Shown: piece after piece, positions 7,804 to 16,586 of the stretch
Numbering within the stretch: position 1 is the stretch's first letter
Layout of the letters: every line of letters starts with the position of its first letter
Assembly (NCBI RefSeq): GCF_041814905.1
Contig: NZ_JBGXYA010000036.1
Span: 1 to 64,000 of the forward strand
Direction of reading: 5' to 3'
DNA from: Glaesserella sp041814905
GTDB taxonomy: Bacteria > Pseudomonadota > Gammaproteobacteria > Enterobacterales > Pasteurellaceae
DNA length: 64,000 nt
The notes under the pieces: model-generated
Seen by the model: the letters and a program-made list of their open reading frames with translations, nothing else
What the model was told of the DNA's origin: nothing
Database searches by the model: none
Made by a program: the position numbers and the translations under genes

Positions 7804-10269
7804 ATGTCTGGTTTACTCAGTTTATATCATAAAATTTTAAATTTACCTCTTTCACTATTAGTAAAATCCCGTTCCATTCCGACTAATCCGATTAATGAGT
7901 TGGAATTGAACCTTGATCAACCTATTGTTTACGTTTTACCTTATACGTCTCAAAGTGATTTATTAATTCTGCAAAAAAACTGTTTGAGCCTAAATTTGCC
8001 TGATCCGCTAAAACCAAATGAAATTCAAGGTCAAACTTTACCGCGTTATGTTTTTTTGGATGAAGGTCGCCGTTTCTTTAAATCTAAAGGAGCGAAAAGT
8101 GAAACCGAATCCATTTTCTATCGTTATCTGGATCTTAACCGCCAAAATGAGCAGTTAAATGTGCAAGTTATCCCGGTTTCAGTATTATGGGGACGCGCAC
8201 CGGGTAAAGAAAAAGGTATTCCTGTCTTACGTTTGCTTGGTCCGTTTCAGCGTTTAGTCACCATGATTTGGTTCGGACGCGATAATTTTATCCGCTTTTC
8301 GCAGGCTGTTTCATTGCGTTATATGGTTTCCACCCACGGTGATGACGCTAAAATTGCACAAAAACTTGCGCGTGTAGCCAAAATACACTTTGCCAAACAA
8401 CGTTATTCGGCAACTGGTCCACGGCTGCCGGATCGTCAAGCAATGTTTAACAAATTACTGCAATCGCCTGCAATTTTAGCTGCAATTGAAGATGAAGCGC
8501 AAAAACCCAAAGGCTCTCTGGAAAAAGCCCGTAAAGAGGCCGAAAAAATTCTGGATGAGATTGCAGCCCACGTTCGCCACGAAAGCTTGCGTACCGCAGA
8601 TCGTCTGCTTAGTTGGCTATGGAACAAACTCTATCAAGGGATTAACGTGCAATATGCCGAGCGCGTGCGGAAATTGGCGCTGGAAGGACACGAACTGGTT
8701 TATGTTCCTTGTCACCGTAGCCATATAGACTACTTGCTTTTGTCTTATATTCTTTATCATCAAGGTTTGGTACCGCCACATATTGCTGCCGGGATTAACC
8801 TGAACTTTTGGCCTGCCGGTCCGATTTTTAGAAGCTGGGGCGCATTTTTTATTCGCCGTACTTTTAAAGGGAATCGTCTCTATTCAACCATTTTCCGTGA
8901 ATATTTAACGGAACTGTTCTATCGCGGTTATTCGGTTGAATACTTTATTGAAGGCGGTCGCTCACGTACCGGGCGTTTACTCGAACCTAAAACTGGTATG
9001 ATGTCGATGACGCTACAAGCCTTACAACACGGTTTAAAACGCCCAATCAGTATTGTGCCGGTTTATATCGGATATGAACACGTATTAGAAGTGGACACGT
9101 ACGAAAAAGAACTGCGCGGTGCGGAAAAAGAAAAAGAAAATGCCGGTTTGGTTTTACGCGTAATTAAAAAATTGCGCAACCTTGGTCAAGGTTATGTGAA
9201 TTTCGGTGAACCGATTTTGCTAAATCACTATTTAAATCAACACTTCCCTGAATGGAAAGAAAACTCGGAAAATCATCGCCCGAAATGGCTGAATAGTGCG
9301 GTTGAATCCGTATCCGAACAAGTGATGGTTAACATCAATAAAGCCGCTGCGGTCAACGCAAAAAACTTAATCGGTTCAGTGTTATTAGGTTCGCGCCAAC
9401 GTTCACTCACCCGAGAGCAGCTGATCGAACAGGTAGAAAGTTATTTGCAGTTATTCAAAAATGTTCCATATTCTACAGATATTACCATACCGAATGACTC
9501 GGCGGAAAAGATGTTAAATCACGTCTTAACCTTGCCTCGTTCCGGTGTCATATCAGAAAAAGATAACTTTGGTGAAATCATTCGTTTAGAGCGCCAATCT
9601 GCAGTATTGATGACTTATTACCGCAACAATATTCAGCACTTGTTTGTATTGCCATCATTGGTTGCAAGCATTGTTTTACACCATGAAGCGGTATCCAAAG
9701 ATTTGATTTTACAAAGCGTTAAACGTATTTATCCGTTCTTAAAAGCAGAACTCTTCCTCCATTTTGAAGAAGATCAGGTTCGCTCGCATATTGAAGCGAC
9801 TTTAACCGAGTTTACTCAACAAGGTTTAATTAAAAACGAAAGCGATATGTTTGTGATCAATCGTCGCCGTTTGCGTGCATTACAGTTGCACGCAGCCGGG
9901 GTCAGAGAACTGTTACAACGTTATTACATCAGCTTAAGCATTTTGATTGAACAGCCGGAAATCAGTCGTAATGCGTTGGAAAAAGAGAGTCGTTCGATTG
10001 CGCAGCGTCTTTCGGTGTTGCACGGAATCAATGCGCCGGAGTTCTTTGATAAAGCGCTGTTCTCCACCTTTAGCACAACTTTGAAAGAACAAGGCTATTT
10101 TGATGAAGAAGGGCACAGCGTACACAGTAAAGTGGAAACAACCGAAGAACTGTTACGCGGCTTGATTTCTGTAGAAATTCAACAAACCATTCAAGGTGCA
10201 ATGGAAAAAACAGAAGAAGCGGAGAAAAAGTCGGAAGAAGAACACCCCGAAGAAAGCGATCAGGAATAA
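7804..10269 (+). CDS. plsB: Glycerol-3-phosphate 1-O-acyltransferase PlsB
   Basis: Membrane-associated enzyme that acylates sn-glycerol-3-phosphate at position 1, the first step of phospholipid synthesis. The 821 residues are close to the usual length of about 810. The catalytic HX4D motif is in PCHRSHIDYLLLSY, and the substrate-binding blocks GPIFRSWGAFFIRRTFKGN, YFIEGGRSRTGR and ISIVPVYIGYEHV are all present. The C-terminus adds a Glu/Lys-rich tail (EKTEEAEKKSEEEHPEE) that is probably disordered. The start follows AAAAGGATATAAAATATG. It is divergent from lexA, as the lexA-plsB neighbourhood is in enterics, though dgkA is not between them here. Confidence 0.96.
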   Translation: MSGLLSLYHKILNLPLSLLVKSRSIPTNPINELELNLDQPIVYVLPYTSQSDLLILQKNCLSLNLPDPLKPNEIQGQTLPRYVFLDEGRRFFKSKGAKSETESIFYRYLDLNRQNEQLNVQVIPVSVLWGRAPGKEKGIPVLRLLGPFQRLVTMIWFGRDNFIRFSQAVSLRYMVSTHGDDAKIAQKLARVAKIHFAKQRYSATGPRLPDRQAMFNKLLQSPAILAAIEDEAQKPKGSLEKARKEAEKILDEIAAHVRHESLRTADRLLSWLWNKLYQGINVQYAERVRKLALEGHELVYVPCHRSHIDYLLLSYILYHQGLVPPHIAAGINLNFWPAGPIFRSWGAFFIRRTFKGNRLYSTIFREYLTELFYRGYSVEYFIEGGRSRTGRLLEPKTGMMSMTLQALQHGLKRPISIVPVYIGYEHVLEVDTYEKELRGAEKEKENAGLVLRVIKKLRNLGQGYVNFGEPILLNHYLNQHFPEWKENSENHRPKWLNSAVESVSEQVMVNINKAAAVNAKNLIGSVLLGSRQRSLTREQLIEQVESYLQLFKNVPYSTDITIPNDSAEKMLNHVLTLPRSGVISEKDNFGEIIRLERQSAVLMTYYRNNIQHLFVLPSLVASIVLHHEAVSKDLILQSVKRIYPFLKAELFLHFEEDQVRSHIEATLTEFTQQGLIKNESDMFVINRRRLRALQLHAAGVRELLQRYYISLSILIEQPEISRNALEKESRSIAQRLSVLHGINAPEFFDKALFSTFSTTLKEQGYFDEEGHSVHSKVETTEELLRGLISVEIQQTIQGAMEKTEEAEKKSEEEHPEESDQE

Positions 10270-10277
10270 TTCCTACT

Positions 10278-10335
10278 ACAAGCGGTCAGTTTGAAGCGAT
10301 AATTTGCAAAAAATCGGCCCAAACCGACCGCTTGT
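10278..10335. terminator. Inverted USS pair between plsB and GST gene
   Basis: ACAAGCGGTCA at 10278-10288 and CGACCGCTTGT at 10325-10335 with a TTTGCAAA core between them. This is a likely bidirectional terminator for convergent plsB and the GST gene. Confidence 0.72.
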
Positions 10336-10339
10336 TAGC

Positions 10340-10948
10340 TTAAAGAGATAACCACGCCTGCCATTCAGGTAAAGCCAGCAAGCGTTGTTGATAAGCTAAC
10401 GTTTGCTCACTCAAATAACGGTGCAAACCATAGGTTTCAATTCTGCCGGCGACCGGCATGAAAAATGCATCAACAGCGGTAAAACGTTCGCCACATAAAA
10501 ACTCACCGCCAAAACGATTCAACCCTTCTTCCCACAGCTCATGAATTCTTGCGAGATCTTTTTCCAATTCTGTCGGGATTTTTACCAATGCAATGTGATC
10601 AAGCGGTTGGAAATTGCAAATATTTCGCAAATGCTCAAACCCGGAATGCATTTCTGCACAAGCAGAACGACTCCAAGCTCGGGCAAATCGGTCTTCCGCC
10701 CAAACCTGCGGATACTGTTCAGCTAAAAATTCTACAATCGCTAAACTATCCCAAACCACATTGCCTTCGACACATAACACTGGGATTTTTGCAGTAGGTG
10801 AAAATTGTTTAAATTGTTTACGTTGCTCGGCCAAATCGTCCAAATAACGTACGATTTTTGTCTCAAACGGAATATCCAATACTTTAAGTAAAATCCACGG
10901 ACGGAGCGACCAAGAGGATTTCGGTGGATTCACATAAAGTTGTAACAT
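10340..10948 (-). CDS. Glutathione S-transferase family protein
   Basis: Cytoplasmic 202-residue GST-fold protein. The thioredoxin-like N-terminal domain (about 1-80) begins MLQLYVNPPKSSWSLRPWILLKV, with the Ser-rich motif SSWSLRP in the position of the glutathione-activating Ser of zeta/beta-like GSTs. The cis-Pro loop TAKIPVLC is followed by VVWDSLAIVEFLAE, which carries the Glu/Asp-Ser glutathione-binding pair. The helical C-terminal domain carries FTAVDAFFMPVAGR. The substrate is unknown. The ATG lies 1 nt from the stop of the upstream DUF808 gene, so the two form an operon, although no functional link is known. Confidence 0.85.
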   Translation of the reverse strand: MLQLYVNPPKSSWSLRPWILLKVLDIPFETKIVRYLDDLAEQRKQFKQFSPTAKIPVLCVEGNVVWDSLAIVEFLAEQYPQVWAEDRFARAWSRSACAEMHSGFEHLRNICNFQPLDHIALVKIPTELEKDLARIHELWEEGLNRFGGEFLCGERFTAVDAFFMPVAGRIETYGLHRYLSEQTLAYQQRLLALPEWQAWLSL

Positions 10949-10949
10949 A

Positions 10950-11813
10950 TTAAGCCTCTTTTTTGCTGAATAGTTTTATTAACGGCAGCAATACTGCACA
11001 AGCAATTAGTCCGACAATGACACCGACGACCAAGTCAGCAAGACTGACTAAGCTTGGTGCTAAATTTAACCCTTCAATAAAGTGATGTACAAACGGTAAT
11101 GTGTGGGTAAAAATTCCACCACCGACTAAGAACATGGCGATGGTGCCGATTACCGATAAACTCTTCATAAACCACGGCATAATAAACAGTAACGCTTTGC
11201 CGACGAATTGGGAAAATTGGCTTTTCTTCTGTAACATCCATAAACCGATATCGTCTAACTTGACAATTAACGCAACCAAACCATATACAAATACGGTAAT
11301 ACCGATACCGATAGCAGAAAGCGATAAGATTTTGGTTAACGTCGGTGAATCTTGTAATACGCCGAGAGCGATAATGATAATTTCTGCCGACAGAATAAAA
11401 TCGGTACGGACTGCGCCTTTGATTTTGTCACTTTCCGACACCACTTCTTGCGGCTCATCCGCATCTTTTTTATGTAGAAATTTATGCAATAACTTCTCAA
11501 CCCCCTCAAAACAGAGGTAAGCCCCGCCGATCATTAACAGCGGATTAATCAATACAGGTAAATAAACAGAAAGTAATAATGCAATCGGAATTAAGATCAC
11601 TTTATTGATGAATGAACCTTTGGCAACCGACCAAACAATCGGCAATTCCCGTTCCGGACGAATATCTTTGCCGCTGACCTGATTGGCATTTAACGCCAAA
11701 TCGTCACCAATTACGCCCGCTGTTTTTTTCGCAGCAACTTTAGACATCACCGATACATCGTCAAGTACCGAAGCAATATCATCCAATAATGTAAATAATG
11801 AGCTAAATGCCAT
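10950..11813 (-). CDS. DUF808 family inner-membrane protein (YedI-like)
   Basis: A 287-residue membrane protein opening with MAFSSLFTLLDDIASVLDDVSVMSKVAAKKTAGVIGDDLA, the characteristic start of DUF808/YedI proteins. About five to six hydrophobic segments follow (for example VILIPIALLLSVYLPVLI, IIIIALGVL, AIGIGITVFVYGLVALIV, VVGVIVGLIACAVLLPLI). A hydrophilic KDADEPQEVVSES loop sits in the middle. The family is widespread but without an assigned function that I know. It leads the two-gene unit with the GST gene. The Shine-Dalgarno is AAAAGGAAAAC. Confidence 0.88.
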   Translation of the reverse strand: MAFSSLFTLLDDIASVLDDVSVMSKVAAKKTAGVIGDDLALNANQVSGKDIRPERELPIVWSVAKGSFINKVILIPIALLLSVYLPVLINPLLMIGGAYLCFEGVEKLLHKFLHKKDADEPQEVVSESDKIKGAVRTDFILSAEIIIIALGVLQDSPTLTKILSLSAIGIGITVFVYGLVALIVKLDDIGLWMLQKKSQFSQFVGKALLFIMPWFMKSLSVIGTIAMFLVGGGIFTHTLPFVHHFIEGLNLAPSLVSLADLVVGVIVGLIACAVLLPLIKLFSKKEA

Positions 11814-11929
11814 TTTTGTTTTCCTTTTTTATCCTTGTGGCAAAGGTGCTTATCTTCACGTTTCTTATTCAAAAGTCAAGTCACTGAACCTGTTTTTTCA
11901 GTAATGAATCGGATTTAGCACGTCTGAAA

Positions 11930-11955
11930 AACAAAAAGCCCGCCTATCGCGAGCT
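11930..11955 (-). terminator. Terminator of the trpEGD operon
   Basis: Read on the minus strand, a 7-bp stem AGCTCGC / GCGGGCT with a 5-nt loop is followed by TTTTT, starting 6 nt after the trpD stop. Confidence 0.8.
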
Positions 11956-11960
11956 GTTAA

Positions 11961-12965
11961 TTATTTGTACTGCGCTAATTTTTGCAATGTTTCAAACGCT
12001 TTATCTGTGGCTAAATGAGCTTTTACTTTTTCAACATTGGTTTTTAAATTCCTTTCTCCAAATAAACGCATTACCATTGCAACATTCACTGCCACTGCGT
12101 CAATATGAGCAGGTTCACCTTTTCCTTGCAACAAAGCGGTGATTTTTTCGGCATTTTCAGCGGGTTCTCCGCCTTTTAACGCTTCAAGAGAATGGCGTTG
12201 AATACCAAAATCTTCAGGGGTTAATGTGAAGTAACGGATTTCTCCGTTTTCTACTTCGGCAACCTGTGTTTCACCGTGAATCGCCACTTCGTCCAAACCT
12301 GAGCCGTGAACGACAATCGTATGCTGATGATTTAAGCTATTGACTGTTTCGGCGTAGGTTTTCAGTAATTCAGGGGCATAAACGCCGAGTAATTGATGTT
12401 TCGGACGGGCGGGGTTTACCAACGGACCTAAAATATTAAAAAGCGTACAAGTTTTTAAGGCTTGGCGAACGGGAATGGCATATTTAAAGCCTTGATGATA
12501 TTGCGGTGCAAATAAAAAGCAGAGATTGATCTCATCAAGTGCTTGGCGGGCGGTATCGGCAGAAATACCTACATTAATACCTAATGCCGTTAATAGATCG
12601 CTTGCACCGGTTTTACTCGACACGCTACGGCTACCGTGTTTAGCAATTTTCAGCCCCATACTTGCCGCAACAATAGCACTTGCCGTTGAAATATTAATCG
12701 TATTCGCTCCATCGCCACCGGTGCCGACAATATCCGCAAAAGGATAGTTGGGTCTTGCAAAAGGTTGTGCATTTTCAAGGGTAGCCGTGACGGCTCCTGC
12801 GATTTCTTCAATGGTTTCACCACGCAATTTTAGAGCGATAAGCATAGCGGCTAACTGCTCGTTAGACAGTTGCCCTTGCATTAATTGTTGGAATAAAAAG
12901 TGGGATTCTGCTTGGGATAAGGTTTGGCGACTAAAGAGTTTTTCTAATAGTGATTCGTGTTGCAT
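11961..12965 (-). CDS. trpD: Anthranilate phosphoribosyltransferase TrpD
   Basis: Second step of tryptophan synthesis: transfers phosphoribose from PRPP to anthranilate. The 334 residues are the normal length for a stand-alone TrpD. Visible are the PRPP-binding glycine-rich loop DIVGTGGDGANTINIST (about 80-96), KHGSRSVSSKTGASDLLTALG and the metal-binding/anthranilate region FNILGPLVNPARP, then VVHGSGLDEVAIHGE. It is the last gene of trpE-trpG-trpD. A 99-bp gap with a USS separates it from trpG. No trpC, trpF, trpB or trpA follows, so the rest of the pathway must be encoded elsewhere if present. Confidence 0.96.
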   Translation of the reverse strand: MQHESLLEKLFSRQTLSQAESHFLFQQLMQGQLSNEQLAAMLIALKLRGETIEEIAGAVTATLENAQPFARPNYPFADIVGTGGDGANTINISTASAIVAASMGLKIAKHGSRSVSSKTGASDLLTALGINVGISADTARQALDEINLCFLFAPQYHQGFKYAIPVRQALKTCTLFNILGPLVNPARPKHQLLGVYAPELLKTYAETVNSLNHQHTIVVHGSGLDEVAIHGETQVAEVENGEIRYFTLTPEDFGIQRHSLEALKGGEPAENAEKITALLQGKGEPAHIDAVAVNVAMVMRLFGERNLKTNVEKVKAHLATDKAFETLQKLAQYK

Positions 12966-13015
12966 AGGAAATCCTTTTGTTTACATAAGACAATTTGCAA
13001 ATTTTTCATTAAAAC

Positions 13016-13026
13016 TGACCGCTTGT
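13016..13026 (-). repeat. DNA uptake signal sequence
   Basis: TGACCGCTTGT, the inverse of ACAAGCGGTCA, with TTTGCAAATTTTT upstream, between trpG and trpD. Confidence 0.8.
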
Positions 13027-13064
13027 TCAGGTACAAGCAAGATGCTCGCGCCAGCGTTTATAAC

Positions 13065-13643
13065 TTAATTCAATAACCACTCAACCGACTGTTTCAGTAA
13101 TTTTGTCCCTTCTACCGTCAAGATCGATTCAGGGTGAAATTGAAAACCGCAAATCGGTAAATGTTTATGACGAATTGCCATCACAATGTCGCCGAAACGG
13201 GCATTCACTTCTAATTCATCGGGTAAATTATCACCCATCAACGAATGGTAACGTGCTACAGGCATCGGATTATTGAGTCCTGCAAACATCGCTTGGTTAT
13301 CGTGTTCGATTTTCGACACTTTACCGTGAAGGACTTGCCCCGTATGGACGACATCACCGCCTAAGGCTTCAATAATCGCTTGGTGTCCTAAACAGATCCC
13401 AATCATCGGCACTTTGCCTTTCAGCTCTCTGATAATTGCCAGTAAATTACCAGCTTCCTGTGGATTACCTGGTCCGGGAGATAACGCAACAATACAATCT
13501 TCAGTGGTTAACGCTTTCTGTAAAAAGGCTTGCAACGGGTAGTCATTGCGAAAAATCGTTACTGAATGTCCAAGCTGGCGAAATTGATCGACCAAGTTGT
13601 AGGTAAAGGAATCGAAATTATCAACGAAAAGAATATTTGCCAT
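13065..13643 (-). CDS. trpG: Anthranilate synthase component II (glutamine amidotransferase)
   Basis: Provides ammonia from glutamine to TrpE. The 192-residue protein is a class I (triad) amidotransferase: LFVDNFDSFTYNLVDQF at the N-terminus, SPGPGNPQEAG, the nucleophile Cys in MIGICLGHQAI (about residue 84), and the His-Glu pair in GFQFHPESI. It begins 9 nt after the trpE stop. It is a separate gene, not fused to TrpD as in E. coli. A second, similar amidotransferase (pabA-like) lies at 48365. Position in the trp operon makes trpG the better name here. Confidence 0.95.
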   Translation of the reverse strand: MANILFVDNFDSFTYNLVDQFRQLGHSVTIFRNDYPLQAFLQKALTTEDCIVALSPGPGNPQEAGNLLAIIRELKGKVPMIGICLGHQAIIEALGGDVVHTGQVLHGKVSKIEHDNQAMFAGLNNPMPVARYHSLMGDNLPDELEVNARFGDIVMAIRHKHLPICGFQFHPESILTVEGTKLLKQSVEWLLN

Positions 13644-13652
13644 TTTGATCTC

Positions 13653-15200
13653 CTACTGATTCACTTGAGTAATCGCTTTTAACACCGCTCTGGCTTTATG
13701 GCGGGTCTCATCGGCTTCTAATTGTGGATCGGAATCCAACACTTCACCACAGCCTGCTTGCACATAAGCCGTGCCGTTTTGCACAAAGGCGGAACGAATC
13801 ACAATACAACTGTCCAAATTGCCGTCAGAGGTTAAATAGCCGACAGCCCCACCATAACTATGGCGTTTTTGCTGTTCAAACTGGTAAATCAGTTGCATTG
13901 CCTTAATTTTCGGTGCGCCCGTAAGCGTTCCCATATTCATACAGGCTTGGTAAGCGTGTAGGGCATCAAGATCGGGACGAAGTGTACCGATCACACGTGA
14001 AACTAAGTGCATAATGTGTGAATAGCGGTCGATCTGCATCAAATCAGCAACACGGCGAGAACCGGAAACAGACACCCTAGCCACATCATTTCGGGCTAAA
14101 TCCACCAACATCAAATGTTCGGCTAACTCTTTTTGATCCAAACGTAGTTCAAGCTCAAGGCGAGAATCCAGCTCTAAATCAATGTTACCTTGCTCATCAA
14201 ACCCACGTGGACGTGAACCGGCAATCGGATAAATTTCTAATTGGCGATTTTGTTGTGAATATTTCAATGCACTTTCAGGAGAAGCTCCGAACAGCGTGAA
14301 ATTTTCCCCTTGCATAAAGAACATATACGGACTTGGGTTATTCGCTTTTAGTTGGCGATAGCTCGCAAGGGTATTCGGGCAAGGCAAGCTGAAACGGCGA
14401 GAGGGTACGATTTGGAACACATCACCGATATGAATATGATGTTTAAGCCGGCGGACAATGTCTTTAAACGGCTCATCGTCTAAATTTACTTGAACATCGG
14501 TCGAAGCAGATGTCACGTCAAGATCGAGATCTTTCCCTACATTGTTTGTTAATTTCTCGGCAAATCGTACCGCTTGTTCGGTTAAATGATCCTGCTCACT
14601 CGGATCAAAACAGAAGGTGTGTAAGGTAGCTTGTTGCTGTTGATGGTCGATAAAAATCAACTGTTCCGCAAGATAAAAACTGTAATCAGGGCAAGACAAT
14701 CCATCATCTTTTAACTCAATATTTTCCATTGGTATAAACGATGCCACCAAGTCATAGCTAAACAAACCGCCTAAATAGATCGGTGAAACTGAATTGGCAA
14801 AGAGCTGGCTCACACTACGCAAACCATCAAAAATTGTCGTGGTTTTTAATTTGCTGTCTTCATCTAAGGCTTCGTTGAGCACAGGGAAATTCGCTTGCAA
14901 GCGGTCTGATTCTGCAAAAAATTTGCAGACTGGAACTGGATTTAACTGATGTAAGGCTTGTTCGATCAACGGCAAAACTGCTTTACCATTCACCGTTAGA
15001 GCTTGGAAATTCACCTGTTGCCCTTCGCAAAAAATATGTAGCGCAGATTGAGCAAAGAGCAGACTTTTTACGCTGTTTTTACTTTGAATTTCTGCCGAAT
15101 CCAGTAAAAGAGTATGGGGTTGATTACCACATAAATAGTGAAAAATCGCCGTAGTATCGGCGTAATAAGGAAGTTCCCTTTGTTGAATCTGCACGCTCAT
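13653..15200 (-). CDS. trpE: Anthranilate synthase component I
   Basis: Converts chorismate to anthranilate with ammonia from TrpG, the committed step of tryptophan synthesis. The 515 residues include the N-terminal feedback-inhibition element LLLDSAEIQSK (around residues 31-41, the tryptophan-binding LLxSx region) and the catalytic chorismate-binding blocks IAGSRPRGFDE, LVDLARNDVARVS, SHIMHLVSRVIG, MGTLTGAPKIKAMQLI, GGAVGYL and QAGCGEVLDSDP. It is the first gene of trpEGD, with the TrpR operator about 23 bp upstream. An internal USS (around 14897) shows that uptake sequences are tolerated in the reading frame here. Confidence 0.97.
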   Translation of the reverse strand: MSVQIQQRELPYYADTTAIFHYLCGNQPHTLLLDSAEIQSKNSVKSLLFAQSALHIFCEGQQVNFQALTVNGKAVLPLIEQALHQLNPVPVCKFFAESDRLQANFPVLNEALDEDSKLKTTTIFDGLRSVSQLFANSVSPIYLGGLFSYDLVASFIPMENIELKDDGLSCPDYSFYLAEQLIFIDHQQQQATLHTFCFDPSEQDHLTEQAVRFAEKLTNNVGKDLDLDVTSASTDVQVNLDDEPFKDIVRRLKHHIHIGDVFQIVPSRRFSLPCPNTLASYRQLKANNPSPYMFFMQGENFTLFGASPESALKYSQQNRQLEIYPIAGSRPRGFDEQGNIDLELDSRLELELRLDQKELAEHLMLVDLARNDVARVSVSGSRRVADLMQIDRYSHIMHLVSRVIGTLRPDLDALHAYQACMNMGTLTGAPKIKAMQLIYQFEQQKRHSYGGAVGYLTSDGNLDSCIVIRSAFVQNGTAYVQAGCGEVLDSDPQLEADETRHKARAVLKAITQVNQ

Positions 15201-15222
15201 TTCGCTATCCTTGTTTAAACTT

Positions 15223-15244
15223 TTGTACTATTAAACTAGTACAA
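15223..15244 (-). promoter_or_regulatory. TrpR operator of trpEGD
   Basis: Inverted repeat TTGTACTA (15223-15230) / TAGTACAA (15237-15244) with a 6-bp centre. It closely resembles the E. coli trp operator (ACTAGT...ACTAGT core). It overlaps the -10 region of the trpE promoter, so repression by steric block is expected. Confidence 0.9.
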
Positions 15245-15258
15245 TAGAAATAAGTCAA
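15230..15258 (-). promoter_or_regulatory. trpE promoter
   Basis: On the minus strand: -35 TTGACT (15258-15253), a 17-bp spacer, -10 TTTAAT (15235-15230). The distance from the expected start site to the trpE ATG is only about 25 nt, leaving no room for a leader peptide or attenuator. Confidence 0.8.
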
Positions 15259-15387
15259 GCAAGATTTTACACAAAATGCCTCACTGCATATCAATTTATC
15301 TTATTAATCGAATCACTCAACAAAAAACTTTTTTTGGCGTATTTTAATCAAACGTTCAAATTGCTGAAATATCGTTTCAAAAGCTAA

Positions 15388-15415
15388 AAAATTTTGAGAT
15401 CTATGTCAAAATTTT
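15388..15415 (+). promoter_or_regulatory. Dyad upstream of dctP, possible CRP site
   Basis: Perfect 10-bp arms AAAATTTTGA / TCAAAATTTT flank GATCTATG. The core TGAGATCTATGTCAAA (15395-15410) matches an ideal palindromic CRP site at 12 of 16 positions. It is 95-120 bp before the dctP start. The dyad is seen; the identity of the regulator is inferred. The rest of the 15201-15509 gap holds the trp promoter/operator and no evident gene. Confidence 0.5.
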
Positions 15416-15509
15416 GTAAAAATATTGTTTACTTTTTTGGAATTTACGGCAAATTGTGCAACGCATTCTCAGCATCATAACTCTCTCTAAATATTTAATG
15501 AGGTACACC

Positions 15510-16508
15510 ATGTTAGGTAATAAACTAAAAAAAATCGCCAGTGCGATTGCTATCAGTGCGGCGCTTTCTCTTTCTGCTTGGGCAAATGCGCCTATCGTGA
15601 TCAAATTTTCACATGTCGTTTCAAATGAAACACCAAAAGGGCAAGGGGCGCTCATGTTCCAAAAATTAGTGGACGAGCGTTTAGCAGGAAAAGTGAAAGT
15701 CGAAGTTTACCCAAACTCTTCACTTTATGGTGACGGTAAAGAAATGGAAGCACTATTATTGAATAACGTACAAATGCTTGCTCCATCACTGGCGAAATTC
15801 GATAAATATACGCCAAAAATTCAATTATTCGATCTTCCGTTCCTGTTTGATGACATCAAAGCCGTTGAACGTTTTGAACAAAGCGAAGCGGGTAAATCAT
15901 TACTCACCTCAATGGAAGATAAAGGGATTACCGGTCTTGCTTATTGGAACAATGATTTGAAACAACTTTCGGCAAATAAAGAATTAAAACTACCTAAAGA
16001 TGCGCGCGGTTTAAAATTCCGTGTACAAAACTCTGAAGTGTTAGATGCGCAGTTTAAAGCACTACGTGCAGTTCCACGTAAAATGGCATTCGGTGAGATG
16101 TACCAAGGTTTACAAACCGGCGTAGTAAACGGTGCGGAAAATCCGTATTCAAACATTTTCTCGCAAAAAATTCATGAAGTTCAAAAATATATCACTGAAT
16201 CTAATCACGGTTTACTCTCTTATATGGTTATCGTGAATACCGATTTCTGGAAAAAAGTACCTGAAGATATTCGTACCGAATTAGTTAAAATCTTAGACGA
16301 AGTTTCTATCGAGGTGAACAAACAGTCTCATGATCTCAACCTTGGTGATAAAGCGAAAATCGAAGCAGCCGGTACCACTAAAATCGTTACCTTAACACCG
16401 GAAGAGCGTAATGCATGGCGTGAAGCAATGAAACCGGTATGGAAAGAGTTTGAAGCAGCAATTGGTGCTGATTTGATCCAAGCTGCTGAAGCGTCAAATA
16501 AACAATAA
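15510..16508 (+). CDS. dctP: TRAP transporter C4-dicarboxylate-binding protein DctP
   Basis: Periplasmic solute receptor of a TRAP transporter. I chose the ATG at 15510 (332 residues) because it is preceded by TGAGGT and begins a clear signal peptide (MLGNKLKKIASAIAISAALSLSAWA-NAP); the frame opens earlier, at 15456, without a ribosome-binding site. The mature protein starts APIVIKFSHVVSNETPKGQGA and contains VYPNSSLYGDGKEMEALLL, QMLAPSLAKF, the ligand-Arg segment GLKFRVQNSEVLDAQFKALRA and NGAENPYSNIF. This is typical of DctP for malate, succinate or fumarate, not of the sialic-acid receptor SiaP. It heads dctPQM. Confidence 0.92.
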   Translation: MLGNKLKKIASAIAISAALSLSAWANAPIVIKFSHVVSNETPKGQGALMFQKLVDERLAGKVKVEVYPNSSLYGDGKEMEALLLNNVQMLAPSLAKFDKYTPKIQLFDLPFLFDDIKAVERFEQSEAGKSLLTSMEDKGITGLAYWNNDLKQLSANKELKLPKDARGLKFRVQNSEVLDAQFKALRAVPRKMAFGEMYQGLQTGVVNGAENPYSNIFSQKIHEVQKYITESNHGLLSYMVIVNTDFWKKVPEDIRTELVKILDEVSIEVNKQSHDLNLGDKAKIEAAGTTKIVTLTPEERNAWREAMKPVWKEFEAAIGADLIQAAEASNKQ

Positions 16509-16586
16509 GCGAATTATTGCTAATCTTTGAGTGCGACGGCTAATGGCTAGCTCGTCGCACTTTGCGTTACATCCTAGGAGTAAAAA

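Noticed and set aside
15456..15509. Earlier start for dctP (18 extra residues)
   Set aside because: No ribosome-binding site and no family match; the ATG at 15510 has TGAGGT and a clean signal peptide.
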